From Spisula solida (Eukaryota; Mollusca; Bivalvia; Venerida; Mactridae), in contig OX365952.1 in NCBI GenBank assembly GCA_947247005.1, positions 51,874,722 to 51,938,721 of the forward strand: DNA of 64,000 nucleotides, in the 5' to 3' direction. Shown one piece after another: positions 36,273 through 50,200 of the stretch (position 1 is the first letter of the stretch; each line of letters opens with the position of its first letter). The notes below the pieces were generated by a model. The model saw nothing but the letters and a program-made list of their open reading frames with translations. It did not search any database and was not told the origin of the DNA. The position numbers were made by a program, and so were the translations under genes.

Positions 36273-39200
36273 GTAAGTCACTTACAGTTCTCTCATCTTA
36301 TATCAGTGATGTGTAGTAGGTAAGTCACTTACAGTTCTCTCATCTTATATCAGTGATGTGTAGTAGGTAAGTCACTTACAGTTCTCTCATCTTATATCAG
36401 TGATGTGTAGCCATCTGTCGGCAGAATGTTCTGAATGATTGTAGTATATGTATGTATATTGATGTATATTGATGTATATGTATGTATAGAGAAATATTAC
36501 AATAAGTGAACTATGGGATGATCATTCAACTTGATGTGCATTTTCTCAAGAATTATTTGTTCAATAATGTTTGGCAGGGCTCACGCTGTCAATCGACATT
36601 ATCGCCATTTGCGATAATTTTATCAAAGTAGCGATTTTTATTTCGATTTGGCAATGAAAAATGGCGATAATTTTATCAAACTACAAAAAAAATATTTGCA
36701 TAACTTCTTATTTTATCTATCAACAACGTATCGAGTGTCACAAATTTTCAAGTTCACACTTTAAACTGGACCATATAATCTTCATTGTTAATTACCTTTA
36801 GCCCCAAGACATGTCATGGGACGACCACTAATCCCATTAGAGGTCTAATTACTGATAAATTGTTGTGATAACATCTTTTAATCCCCATTTAATTGGTGTA
36901 ATTAACCGTCAACAACATGCAAGGAACAGGTTCTAAATACTGAAGAACATGTCTAAAGTACTGACGAATCTGGGATGTGCGATGCAGTTGAGATAAATTG
37001 CAAATTAGAGTCAATTATAGGTGATTTGATTTAATATCTGGCGAATAATGACTGCTTTGAGTAAACAATGAACATACTGTTCAATAAAACTTATTTTTAC
37101 GAGCTGTTTGAAAAATGCAAGTTGACTTGTATTCTGACATGCAAAATTCGGATATTCGGATATAAGTGCTTATTTTTTACAAAACTTTGAATAAAATTAT
37201 CCATTTTAAAAGGTTGAAATCCTGCATTCAAGCATTCATGAGGCTTCAGTTTGTTGCTTGAGCTGTAAGTCTTGGTCGAAAAAAAGGTTTTATGATGCTA
37301 TATTTTAACAATCAATTCATATCTTTTTTCTTATATTTATATAAGCATTACAGCTGCTTTATATTGATATCTTGCTGTTAGATTGGCCATCTTCTAACCT
37401 TTAGAAGATAATGATTATCAAAGAATGACCATTTGAGTGACCAATCTGTTCGACTGTCCCTTTTATAATGGCATCAATTTCCTCAGCTGTCAGACCTTGT
37501 CATACAAATGGACAGTGTACTTATCAGTGTAATAAAGCTTAATAAACAAATTTAGTGCAAGGTAATATCATTATGAATTGCACATGTTGTATTTTAAAGA
37601 GCATGTGCCTAGCTTTCTATAGGAATATGCCTACATATGTATTGATTTACCTCAGGTATGAAAAAAATTCAATAAAAATGATACTCTCAATGCTACTCAT
37701 AACTCACCTGCAACAGTGTAGAATTCAAAATTATTGAACCTGGGGAGCATACCTCTGGACCCACCCTAGAACAATGGTGCCTATTTGTATGAAGACAATT
37801 CTTAATTAATTTGAATGATAATCAAACAATTTGTCTTTGACCTGTCACTAGTAATTAGTCAAGATTTTTAGATTGAAAACTGCCTAGAAGGCACCTGCAG
37901 CCCTATCAAATTCAAAAATTTCGCAGGGGAGTATGTGCCAAACCCCCTAGAATAAGATGCCAACATATTTATTTTGATCAAGCTATGGCCCTGACTATGA
38001 TTCATGAAATGCCTTAAGTACCATGCATTAAGTTTGTGTTACCATGCATAAATATGTTTGCGTCAATTTTGGCTATACTTTTTGTTGGGCAAAAATAAAT
38101 GGCTATTATTTTAAAATGGCCAGTGTGAGCCCTGGTTTGGTGCATAAATTAAATCAGATTGCAAACCCTACGTTTTATGTAAACGTTTGCCTGAATGATA
38201 TAGTTTATATGAGTTATAGTTTATTATGTAATGTATGTTACTATATATGTGTTTATATTGTAGAAGTCTGCAGACATTGGAAGCTATATATATATGTGTT
38301 TATATTGTAGAAGTCTGCAGACATTGGAAGCTATGTATGTATGTTACTATATTGTAGAAGTCTGCAGACATTGGAAGCTATATATGTATGTGTTTATATT
38401 GTAGAAGTCTGCAGACATTGGAAGCTATGTATGTATGTGTTTATATTGTAGAAGTCTGCAGACATTGGAAGCTATGTATGTATGTGTTTATATTGTAGAA
38501 GTCTGCAGACATTGGAAGCTATGTATGTATGTGTTTATATTGTAGAAGTCTGCAAACATTGGAAGCTATGTATGTATGTGTTTATATTGTAGAAGTCTGC
38601 AGACATTGGAAGCTATATATGTATGTGTTTATATTGTAGAAGTCTGCAGACATTGGAAGCTATGTATGTATGTGTTTATATTGTAGAAGTCTGCAGACAT
38701 TGGAAGCTATGTATGTATGTGTTTATATTGTAGAAATCTGCAGACATTGGAAGCTATGTATGTATGTGTTTATATTGTAACGTCCGTGCGTGTGTGTGTA
38801 CTGTATGTGCGTGCACTGAGTGACTGTGCAGATGTACTGAAAGGCACTAAGTACCTGTGTGCGAAATATGTGTGTGCACAAACACCTGTGGTGCTACAAC
38901 AGCAATCAATATATGATATGCTCAAGAGTATAGACGTAGGTCTAACAACAACTCGGACCGATAGCCTGGTTGAAAACTGGTTAAATACACTGGTAGCGTG
39001 TATCACAGCTTGAGAGTGGCTAAACTGGCTACAAGAGACCAGATAGCGGCTAACCACTGTGCAAGACCGTGACAAATGCCAAGATAATAATCAATTCAGA
39101 GAGTACAGACGACGTTCCTTTCGGCTTAACGTGAATTTATTAGGTAAAAGGGCTTAACAAAAAGACAAGAGGGGATATCAGACCAAATACTAAATGAATA

Positions 39201-42200
39201 CTAAGACTAAAATAACAATAGTTCGAAGCCAGAGTCAGACAGACGACAGATTGCTTAAAGTAGGCCCAAGTTACTTGACCGCCAAATGTCAAATAACATT
39301 ACAGATAATGACCTCAATAAAGTCTACAATAATAATCTAATCGAAGCAATTCAGAAAAAAGTTGAATGAAAAGTTACTTAACAAATCCTAACAAAAAGAG
39401 AGAGCTCCAGAAACACGTCTGGCCTGCTCTGGGGACAGTGGCAATGTGAAGAAATACACGCGCTGCTAATGAGCAACTTGGTATGCTAATGAGATGCAGA
39501 ACGAATTTGGTATGGAAATGAGCTTAGAGAATAAAACTTGCAATAGAGCCGGTAAACAGACTGAACATTACTAAGATAACATTACCAAAAATACATAAAA
39601 CAATTAAACATACTAATGCCTAGAAAATACCAACTTATTACAATCTAGCTTTAAATAAAATATGATCTGACTTTGAAGGTTAGAGATTAAATACTAACTG
39701 GAAGTTGCAACTACCAAAAACAAACATGGCGGACAAATGTCACATTTTCCAGAATGCTACGAACATAAAGTCAAATATTGTGATACAGCAACGATCTAGC
39801 ATCTGATTGTTAAGGTAAATAGTTAAATCTAATTAATATCTAAGTATATCTATAATATTATGGCATGACATAGCATAATATAGACAATAGCGCTTTCCAA
39901 ACTCTAAAAATGTACAAAAAAAATATACTTATCCTTTGAGGCCATATATGATGTTCTAAACATCTGAGGCCATGCCTCACAATATTGTAGAAGTCTGCAG
40001 ACATTGGAAGCTATGTATGTATGTGTTTATATTGTAGATGTCTGCAGACATTGGAAGCTATGTATGTATGTGTTTATATTGTAGAAGTCTGCAGACATTG
40101 GAAGCTATGTATGTATGTGTATATATTGTAGATGTCTGCAGACATTGGAAGCTATGTATGTATGTGTTTATATTTGTAGAACTCTGCAGACATTGGAAGC
40201 TATGTATGTATGTGTTTATATTGTAGAAGTCTGCAGACATTGGAAGCTATGTATGAATGTGTTTATATTGTAGATGTCTGCGGACATTGGAAGCTATGTA
40301 TGTATGTGTTTATATTTGTAGAACTCTGCAGACATTGGAAGCTATGTATGTATGTGTTTATATTGTAGAAGTCTGCAGACATTGGAAGCTATATATGTAT
40401 GTGTTTATATTGTAGAAGTCTGCAGACATTGGAAGCTATGTATGTATGTGTTTATATTGTAGAAGTCTGCAGACATTGGAAGCTATGTATGTATGTGTTT
40501 ATATTGTAGAAGTCTGCAGACATTGGAAGCTATGTTAGATGCCGGTTCACCTGCAGTCAGAGATAAACCTATCAGTAAAACATTTAAACGACAAAGTACA
40601 GCATTAAATGTGCAAAAATGTATCCTTTACAAGCTGGTATATTCAGGGTTCCCCCTAGGAATTTTAATATAGGGTCCCAGAATCCTCAGAATTTACTTTT
40701 GGGGGTCCCCAGTGTTTCATTATTAACTGATTACCGATTAAAACTACCTTTGAATAACTTGGTTTTAGAAGAAAAGAAGATTTTTATAAACAAATACTAT
40801 TGTCTAGAAAGGTTCCTGACTAGATTGATTGTTTTTCCTGCCATTCTGTTACCTATAATAACAATGAAAACATTGAGTCCTTGTCAAATGTTTGGGGTCC
40901 CTCATATAGGGATATATGCATTTTTATGCCCTGTATCGATAGATCGGGAGGCATATAGTGATTCACCTGTCCGTCCGTTCGTCCGTCCGTCCGTCCTGGT
41001 TAACCCAAATTGACCGTTTCTTCTAGCATCATTATGGCTTGCTACAAAGCTTCCAAACTTGCATGGATGTTGTATATGAACACTCTCCACACACCTGTAT
41101 CACCTGACTCCGTTTTGACCTTCACCTTGACCTCATTATGGACTTAGACTTATTTATGGACAAGGCTTCCGCAGGGAGCATAAGCATTTATTGAACGCAG
41201 TCTTGTTGCTGTGGAATTTTAGAGGTATAAAACCGACGTTGAATGGATCAGTGATTATGTTGGTTGCACTCGCCCATCCTGAATATCAGTGAAAAATAAC
41301 ATCTTGCATAGCTAGTAACGATACATACATATTGACAGGACGATTGTGTATGCGTAAAATAAGTGCACATAGGGTTATGGGAAATAAAGAGCATAGGATT
41401 AACTGTGTGTCAGAGCTTCATGGCATGATACAGACGTGAAGGTGAGAGCGTATGTAATTCCTGCTCTGTGTCGCTATTCTAACAAAACCTTTGGGTCCAT
41501 TAATTTGAACTTTTAAGCTCAAACTGGTTTTTGAATAAGTCCACATAAGTTTGGATAACCCCTCGTATATCTATATTGTGACAATTATGACTGTATGTAT
41601 GGAATATTTTGTTTAACCAACTATTCAGCCATTCAGCTATTAGATGAGAGTATTAGCTCACCATCACCACGTGGGTTAAGGACGCCAGGAGGAACACTCA
41701 AACACAGTACATGTAATGTATAGCTTATATATAATACCTTATTGATGAATTGTACATGGTGTGAATTTGAAACAAATCTATCTCATCTGAACATTTGATA
41801 TTCTCTGTACTTAGCTTGAAGCATTTGTATATATATAGTCAGACAAGTTAAGCATTTGTATATAATAAAAAGTGCCAAACATAGCCTTTATTTGCCAGTC
41901 AGTTATATGCTGAAATATGGCAGGCATATTTGACCCCGGGTTGCCAGATTAGATGGCAAGCGCGCTAACCATTGAGCTACGGAGGCACACTCGGACAAGC
42001 TATGCTCAGAATAGTGGTTGACTTTATTAAAGTTCTTGAGAAAACTCCAGAAATGGAAGAAATCAATATGCTAACATAAATATTGCACTGAGTTTATATT
42101 ATTCCTGATTTATTGTTTCAGACACTCCTAGACTTCTGGCTTCAGGAACTAAATTTGATGTTTCAGCTAGATTTGGATCAACTACAAAGAGAACTCCACA

Positions 42201-44178
42201 GGCAAACAGATCTTTTCAAAGGGTATTAACTTTCACAAACTGTATGAATGTTTATAAATGTGGGTATCAATATAGAGAACATGTCTGGACCAGATAATTT
42301 ACTGACCAGTATTTTCCAACTTTATTACCGACAGGGACCCTAAATAACTATTACGCTCCCGTTACCGGTTAATCTAACATAACCAACTCAACTTGAAACA
42401 TGTATGTGTAACAGTTTATGTACAGTGGTACAAAGTGTTTATTAAGTTTCCCCGCACCATTTGTGGAAGTAGATGGTCTAAAAAACATCAATATAAAAGG
42501 TAGACTGGTACCTAGAAGGCTGAGACTTGAGCCAATCGGGTATTGATGCTTGGTCACATGCTCATCTATAGTCAAATCACCTCGGGTAATCTGGTATTGA
42601 TGCTTGGCCACATGCTCATCTATAGTCAAATCACCTCGGGTAATCTGGTATTGATGCTTGGTCACATGCTCATCTATAGTCAAATCACCCAGGGTAGTCA
42701 GAATGAAATCAACAGTATATTGATCTTGCTTTATATGTAGACTACCTTGTGATCATACAATCTTAATCTTGTATAACTGGAAATATAATAGAATATGATT
42801 ATAAAGTTCTGGTGTATTAATCAATGATTTTATTGTATGATTATAAAGTTGTGGTGTAATTGATCTATGATTTTATTGTATGATTATAAAGTTGTGGTGT
42901 AATTGATCTATAATTTTATTGTATGATTTTAAAGTTCTGTGTAATTGACCTTTGATTTTATTGTATGATTATATAGTTCTGTGTAATTGATCTATAATTT
43001 TATTGTAGTCATTTAATGAAGATAGTTTCCAGTCACCTGGACATAATATGTCTGGATTACGGCCGCTAATGGAGGTAAGCTATATGTAACCTAGCATCAG
43101 GGCTTTCATTTGACTCTTGAAACCTCATTTTGACTGTTAAATTTGACAAAAGAACCAGTTTTGACTCTGAAGAGTCCAATTTACTTTACTTATAAAATAA
43201 ATCCTGTTGGAGTCTAGTAAAAGCCCTGAGCATGTTGTCATAGATACAAGGATTATAATATCCCTGCTAAAGAAGGGATATATTGTTAACTGATGTCTTG
43301 TTTCTGATCAATAACTCAAAACACAGTTCATGTAATGTATCTCAGAACACAGTATATGTAATGTATCTCAGAACACAGTTCATGTAATGTATCTCAGAAC
43401 ACAGTTCATGTAATGTATCTCAGAACACAGTTCATGTAATGTATCTCCGAACACAGTTCATGTAATGTATCTCCGAACACAGTTCATGTAATGTATCTCG
43501 GAACACAGTTCATGTAATGTATCTCCGAACACAGTTCATGTAATGTATCTCCGAACACAGATCATGTAATGTATCTCCGAACACAGTTCATGTAATGTAT
43601 CTCCGAACACAGTTCATGTAATGTATCTCCGAACACAGTTCATGTAATGTATCTCCGAACACATTTCATGTAATGTATCACAGAACACAGTTCATGTAAT
43701 GTATCTCGGAACACATTTCATGTAATGTATCACAGAACACAGTTCATGTAATGTATCTCAGAACACAGTTCATGTAATGTATCTCAGAACACATTGATAG
43801 ACTTAGAAATCTCAATCGTTGTAAAGCGTCAAACCGGATATAATTTTAAGTCATCTTAAAAGAGTCCTATATTTGATATTGTGACAGAGAGGTCTAGGTC
43901 ACTGTAATAAAGCATATATACGTCAGGGGGGTCAATTTTCAGGATTCATCCGGAATTCAGGATTTGTCTTTCCTTGAAGAGCAATGCTTTCTGACCAAAA
44001 TAAAAGTTATTTGATGAAAATATCTCAAGAAATGGCAAAGTTATGTACAATTATATCAGCTCTAAAGGATTTTCTGCAATAAAAAGTTTGAAAAAAACTG
44101 AGTTTCATATGGTTGACGGCCTCTAGTCAGCCGCATATGATTTTCAGGATTTTTAATTGGGCTCTGTTGACACCCCTG

Positions 44179-44219
<41 letters not shown>

Positions 44220-47200
44220 TGAATACACTAAGAGGCACTTATAACTGTGCAGTTTTCAATTCCTAATAACTTTTTTGTTTGTTAATATTTTTGCACGAAA
44301 TTTAGTGTATTTGGTTGTCAGTCGACGCGCAACGTAATCCGGCATTTTTATTAGCTCACCTGTCACAAAGTGACAGAGTGAGCTTTTGTGATCACTCTTC
44401 GTCCGTCGTCCGTCGTCTGTCCGTCGTCCGTCGTCCGTCCGTCCGTCCGTCAACAATTGGCTTGTGTAGACAGTAGAGGTCACAATTTCAGCCTAATCCT
44501 TATGAAACTTGGTCACAATGATCATCTCAACAAAATCTAGGCCAAGTTCGATATTCGGTCATCTGGGGTCAAAAACTAGGTCACTAGGTCAAATTATAGA
44601 AAAACCTTGTGTAGTCACTAGAGGTCACAATTTTCACTTAATATTTATGAAACTTGGTCACAATGATCATCCTAACAAAATCTAGGTCAAGTTCGATATT
44701 GGGTCATCCGAGGTCAAAAACTAGGTCACAAGGTCAAATCATAGAAAAACCTTGTGTAGTCACTAGAGGTCAAAATTTTGAATTAATCTTTATGAAACTT
44801 GGTCACAATGATCATCTCAACAATATCTAGGTCAAGTTCGATATTGGGTCATACGGGGTCAAAAACTAGGTAACAAGGTCAAATCATAGAAAAACCTTGT
44901 GTAGTGACTAGAGGTCACAATTTTGGCCTAATCCTTATGAAACTTGGTCACAATGATCATCTCAACAAAATGTAGGTCAAGTTCGATATTGGGTCATCTG
45001 GGGTCAAAAACTAGGTCACAAGGTCAAATCATAGAAAAACCTTGCATAGTCACTAGAGGTCACAGTTTTGACCTGATCATTACGAAACTTGTTTACAATG
45101 ATCATAACAACAAAATCTAGGTCAAGTTCGATATTGGGTCATCTTGGGTCAAAAACTAGGTCACATTGTCAAATCATAGAAAAACCTTGCATAGTCACTA
45201 GAGGTCACAGTTTTGGTCTAATCTTTATGAAACTCGGTCACAATGATCATCTCCACAAAATCTAGATCAAGTTTGATATTGGGTCATCTGGGGTTAAAAT
45301 GTAGGTCATTAGGTCAATCATACAAAAACCTTGTGTAGTCACTAGAGGTCACAATATTGGCCTAATCTGTATAAAACTTGGTCACAATGACCATCTCAAC
45401 AAAATCTAGGTCAAGTTCGACAGGTGAGCGACCTAGGGCCCTTTGGGCCCTCTTGTTTTACTTTTCAATGAATATTGTCCATGGGCTGTGAAAAAAGCAA
45501 TTTAACGAATTGCATGAGAAAATGGTGAAACAGCGGGAAATAAAATAAAACGTGGTCATTTTCATTAAATTCATGACCTGTTATCCTACAAAAACACAAA
45601 CGTCAATGTGTGTCTAAATTGACGCTGTGACGTCGGGTTTATCAACACAGGCTTTTCAATGTTGCACAAAGTAACTGTTTAAATTTAATTATTATTGGCG
45701 TTCCAGTACGCGTTTACAATCATTTATTCCCCTACAGGTGTTTGAGCCATGTTCTACCTGTCTATCTGTTCGTTCCTTGTTAAAAACATTCAACGTTATT
45801 CTAAGTGTATGTCATACAATATAATTATGCAGAAGGCTGTCTTGATTTTCATAAAATCCTGGTAATATTTCATGAACAATTGAGATTGTGAAATCATTAT
45901 ACAGGTCTGACACATAGCAGTGTTCTCACTCACATAAAATCTTCGCATTTGTTGTTCTACTGCTATAAATAAAACAATCGTAAGCCGTTGATTGGTTGAT
46001 AGTGGGTGTTTCTAGTGACGTCTAGAACGTTTACACTGTACTGTAGACGGGTTAATTTTTTTCTGAATTATAAACGTCGAATCACCAAGTGCGATAACCA
46101 TTCCACCATTCTAGCCTCATCTTCATAAAATGGCGCTGACTAAAGCTTCAGTAACAAAACGAAAATAGAGACCGTACCTGGTCGAAATAAACAACCCAAG
46201 CATGACAGACACTGATAGATTAGTACCAAAGTAAATATTCAAAACTGGGCTTATACATTACAGCTACCAGAACTCTCTTTATCAAGATTTTACAATGAAA
46301 AGGTGACCCCTGCGTGTTTCATAAAATGGACACCAACTAGCGCCACGGTCCTTGGAATTCGAGGCAAAGCTCATTGAAGCTTTTAATTTATTTCATAATT
46401 TCGTACCCCCAAATTAATGTTCATACCCCCAACTTTCAAGTCCAGGGGGTAAGTTTACCCCCAAGAATAAATATGCGTGGGAACACTGACATAGGTCAAT
46501 GTAAGTATGTTAATAGTTATTCACTATGATAACTGTATTTCCATACTTCAGATACATTTTCAGCAGAAATTCAACTTGGACATTTAGTTTATACTAATTA
46601 AGGTCGATTATGAAGCAAGGTTTTCTAATTCTATGTATATTAATCACTCCTGACACGTCATTCCTGTTATCCTTCGCCACAAGGGTATGAGAGAAGAGAA
46701 GCCAGTTTCACTTTTGTGCTGAGCATCTAGTACTTGTTTCTGTTTTGGATGGAAGGATTGTTGTGTTTATATTCATCTCCCCTGTTTGCAATCTCATTAA
46801 AATCAGACCTTTATCACGCTTCACTGCTTTACATTGATATAGGATCTGACGACACTCCATATAAGGTCATGTCAATGTGAACTTTACTTTATCCAATCAA
46901 ATCACTTCTTTCAAATCAGAAAGTGCCGTGAAACACTATGTGAGGTTACATGACGTCATTGTGCGCTATAGAGGTCATTTGAACATGACCTCTTACAGAG
47001 TGTAGTCAGATCTCTACCATTCTAGCGTAATGGAATGGAGCAAATGTTAGTATCTGATTTTAATGAGATTGTACTGTATGAGTACTATAACTGATGCATG
47101 GTTGTTCTCTACAACTACAGGATGATATAGATGATGACGTAACAACAACTAACATTGGTTTACTTCTTGATGAGGATCCCGGTGTTTCTGGTAAGTCCAA

Positions 47201-50200
47201 TATAACAAGTTCACTTCTTGATGAAGATCCTGGTATTTCTGGTAAGTCCAATATAACAAGTTTACTTCTTGATGAAGATCCTGGTATTTCTGGTAAGTCC
47301 AATATAACAAGTTTACTTCTGGATGAAGATCCTGGTATTTCTGGTAAGTCCAATATAACAAGTTTACTTCTTGATGAAGATCCTGGTATTTCTGGTAAGT
47401 CCAATAATACAAGTTTACTTCTTGATGAAGATCCTGGTATTTCTGGTAAGTCCAATATAACAAGTTTACTTCTTGATGAAGATCCTGGTATTTCTGGTAA
47501 GTCCAATATAAATTACTTCTTGGATTATCAGCCAAGTTCTGCTCGTAGCTGAGTGGATGCAGACTGGAATTATGTTTTATAAAATATGTCTCTAGATTTG
47601 TTTTGGGTGTGTTTGTTTTTGTGTGTGTTATGAGATTATTTTACTGTTTTTGTTTTATTTAAAGACATAAGGGCGGTATGAAAACTCCAGGCCATGAGCA
47701 AAAGGGAACAGGGTCTGCCAAGTGATGGGATAATGGGACGGGGTTGGCCAAGTGATGGGATAATGGGACGGGGTTGGCCAAGTGATGGGATAATGGGACG
47801 GGGTCTGGGGGTCTGCCAAGTGATGGGATAATGGGACGGGGTCGGCCAAGTGATTGGATAATGGGACGGGGTCTGCCAAGTGATTGGGTAATGGGACGGG
47901 GTCTGCCAAGTGATTGGATAATGGGACGGGGTCAGCCAAGTGATTGGATAATGGGACGGGGTCGACCAAGTGATGGGATAATGGGATGGGTCAGCCAAGT
48001 GATTGGATAATGGGACAAGGTCAGCCAAGTGATTGGATAATGGGACAAGGTCAGCCAAGTGATTGGATGATGGGACGGGGTCAGCCAAGTGATTGGATAG
48101 TGGGACGGGGTCAGACAAGTGATTGGATAATGGGACGGGGTCTGCCAAGTGATGGGATAATGGGATGGGTCAGCCAAGTGATTGGATAATGGGACAAGGT
48201 CAGCCAAGTGATTGGATAATGGGACAAGGTCAGCCAAGTGATTGGATGATGGGACGGGGTCAGCCAAGTGATTGGATAGTGGGACGGGGTCAGACAAGTG
48301 ATTGGATAATGGGACAAGGTCAGCCAAGTGATTGGATAGTGGGACGGGGTCAGACAAGTGATTGGATAATGGGACGGGGTCTGCCAAGTGATGGGATAAT
48401 GGGATGGGTCAGCCAAGTGATTGGATAATGGGACAAGGTCAGCCAAGTGATTGGATAATGGGACAAGGTCAGCCAAGTGATTGGATGATGGGACGGGGTC
48501 AGCCAAGTGATTGGATAGTGGGACGGGGTCAGACAAGTGATTGGATAATGGGACGGGGTCTGCCAAGTGATGGGATAATGGGATGGGTCAGCCAAGTGAT
48601 TGGATAATGGGACAAGGTCAGCCAAGTGATTGGATAATGGGACAAGGTCAGCCAAGTGATTGGATGATGGGACGGGGTCAGCCAAGTGATTGGATAGTGG
48701 GACGGGGTCAGACAAGTGATTGGATAATGGGACGGGGTCTGCCAAGTGATGGGATAATGGGACGGGGTCGGCCAAGTGGTTGGATAATGGGACGGGGTCA
48801 GCCAAGTGATTGGATAATGGGACGGGTTCGACCAAGTGATGGGATAATGGGATGGGGTCAGCCAAGTGATTGGATAATGGGACGGGGTCAGCCAAGTGAT
48901 TGGATAATGGGACGGGTTTGACCAAGTGATTGGATAATGGGACGGGGTCAGCCAAGTGATTGGATGATTGGACGGGGTCTGCCAAAGTGATGGGATAATG
49001 GGCCAAGTCTTCCAAGTGATTGGATAATGGGACGGGGTCTGCCAAGTGATTGGATAGTGGGACGGGGTCCGCCCAAGTGATTGGATAATGGGACGGGTCA
49101 GCCAAGTGATTGGATAATGGGACGGGGTCAGCCAAGTGATTGGATAATGGGACAAGGTCAGCCAAGTGATTGGATAATGGGACAAGGTCAGCCAAGTGAT
49201 TGGATGATGGGACGGGGTCAGCCAAGTGATTGGATAGTGGGACGGGGTCAGCCAAGTGATTGGATAATGGGACGGGGTCTGCCAAGTGATTGGATAGTGG
49301 GACGGGGTCTGCCCAAGTGATGGGATAATGGGACGGGGTCAGCCAAGTGATTGGATAATGGGACGGGGTCAGCCAAGTGATTGGATAATGGGACGGGTTC
49401 GACCAAGTGATGGGATAATGGGATGGGGTCAGCCAAGTGATGGGATAATGGGACGGGGTCAGCCAAGTGATTGGATAATGGGACGGGGTTGGCCAAGTGA
49501 TGAGAAAAGTATCTATATCAGTCATTCATTAAGTGCAAATTTGAACAGCTGGGTATGGTATGGTTGTATTTCCTACAATGTGATATCATATTGCTGCAGC
49601 ATGCCATACTCACTGAAACTGTTTTAATCCACACTCATCCATGACTGATTCCTCAGCTACTGTATGATCTGTATCCTAGGAGATAATAACATAGTAAACA
49701 TGTACACTTATTTTAGAATAACTACATTTTATTTATTATATAAATTTTACTTCATGTTTTTTTAAGCATCTAAAGCTTTATTCCAACACTCGAGAGGTTG
49801 CGAAATATTGATAATTGTTACTTCACATATTTTAGCATCCAAAGCTTTATTCCAAAGCTAATTACCTTGCTTTAGAAAGGTTGTTGCTATATAGGGGGCA
49901 CTGGTGGAGAGGTTGCATTGTATTGTGGAGAGATTGCGATGTATTGTGGAGAGGTTGCGATGTATTGTGGAGAGGTTGCGATGTATTGTGGAGAGGTTGT
50001 GATGTATTGTGGAGAGGTTGCGATGTATTGTTGAGAGGTTGCGATGTATTGTGGAGAGGTTGCGATGTATTGATTATTGTTACTTCACATATTTTAGCAT
50101 CCAAAGCTTTATTCCGTGACTTTCTCCTGTGTTTGAGATCGAACCCTTCAGAAAGTGAGTTATTTACTCAAGTTGAAGGATATGAGCGACTGTGTGAAGA

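Noticed and set aside
38717..39013. 98-codon frame MCLYCRNLQ...
   Set aside because: It starts in minisatellite units and runs into the LTR-like insertion; chimeric and not credible.
40618..41013. 131-codon frame near 40.6 kb
   Set aside because: It overlaps a CCGT-type element and reads through its repeat run; no protein features.
42122..42131. Acceptor at 42121 as the start of Nup107 exon 2
   Set aside because: It puts exon 1 out of frame and gives an early TAG; the acceptor at 42131 keeps the frame. It remains possible if an extra exon exists.
47636..49627. Frames up to 391 codons on the minus strand ([10 protein letters not shown] repeats)
   Set aside because: By-product of the 30-bp intronic minisatellite inside Nup107.
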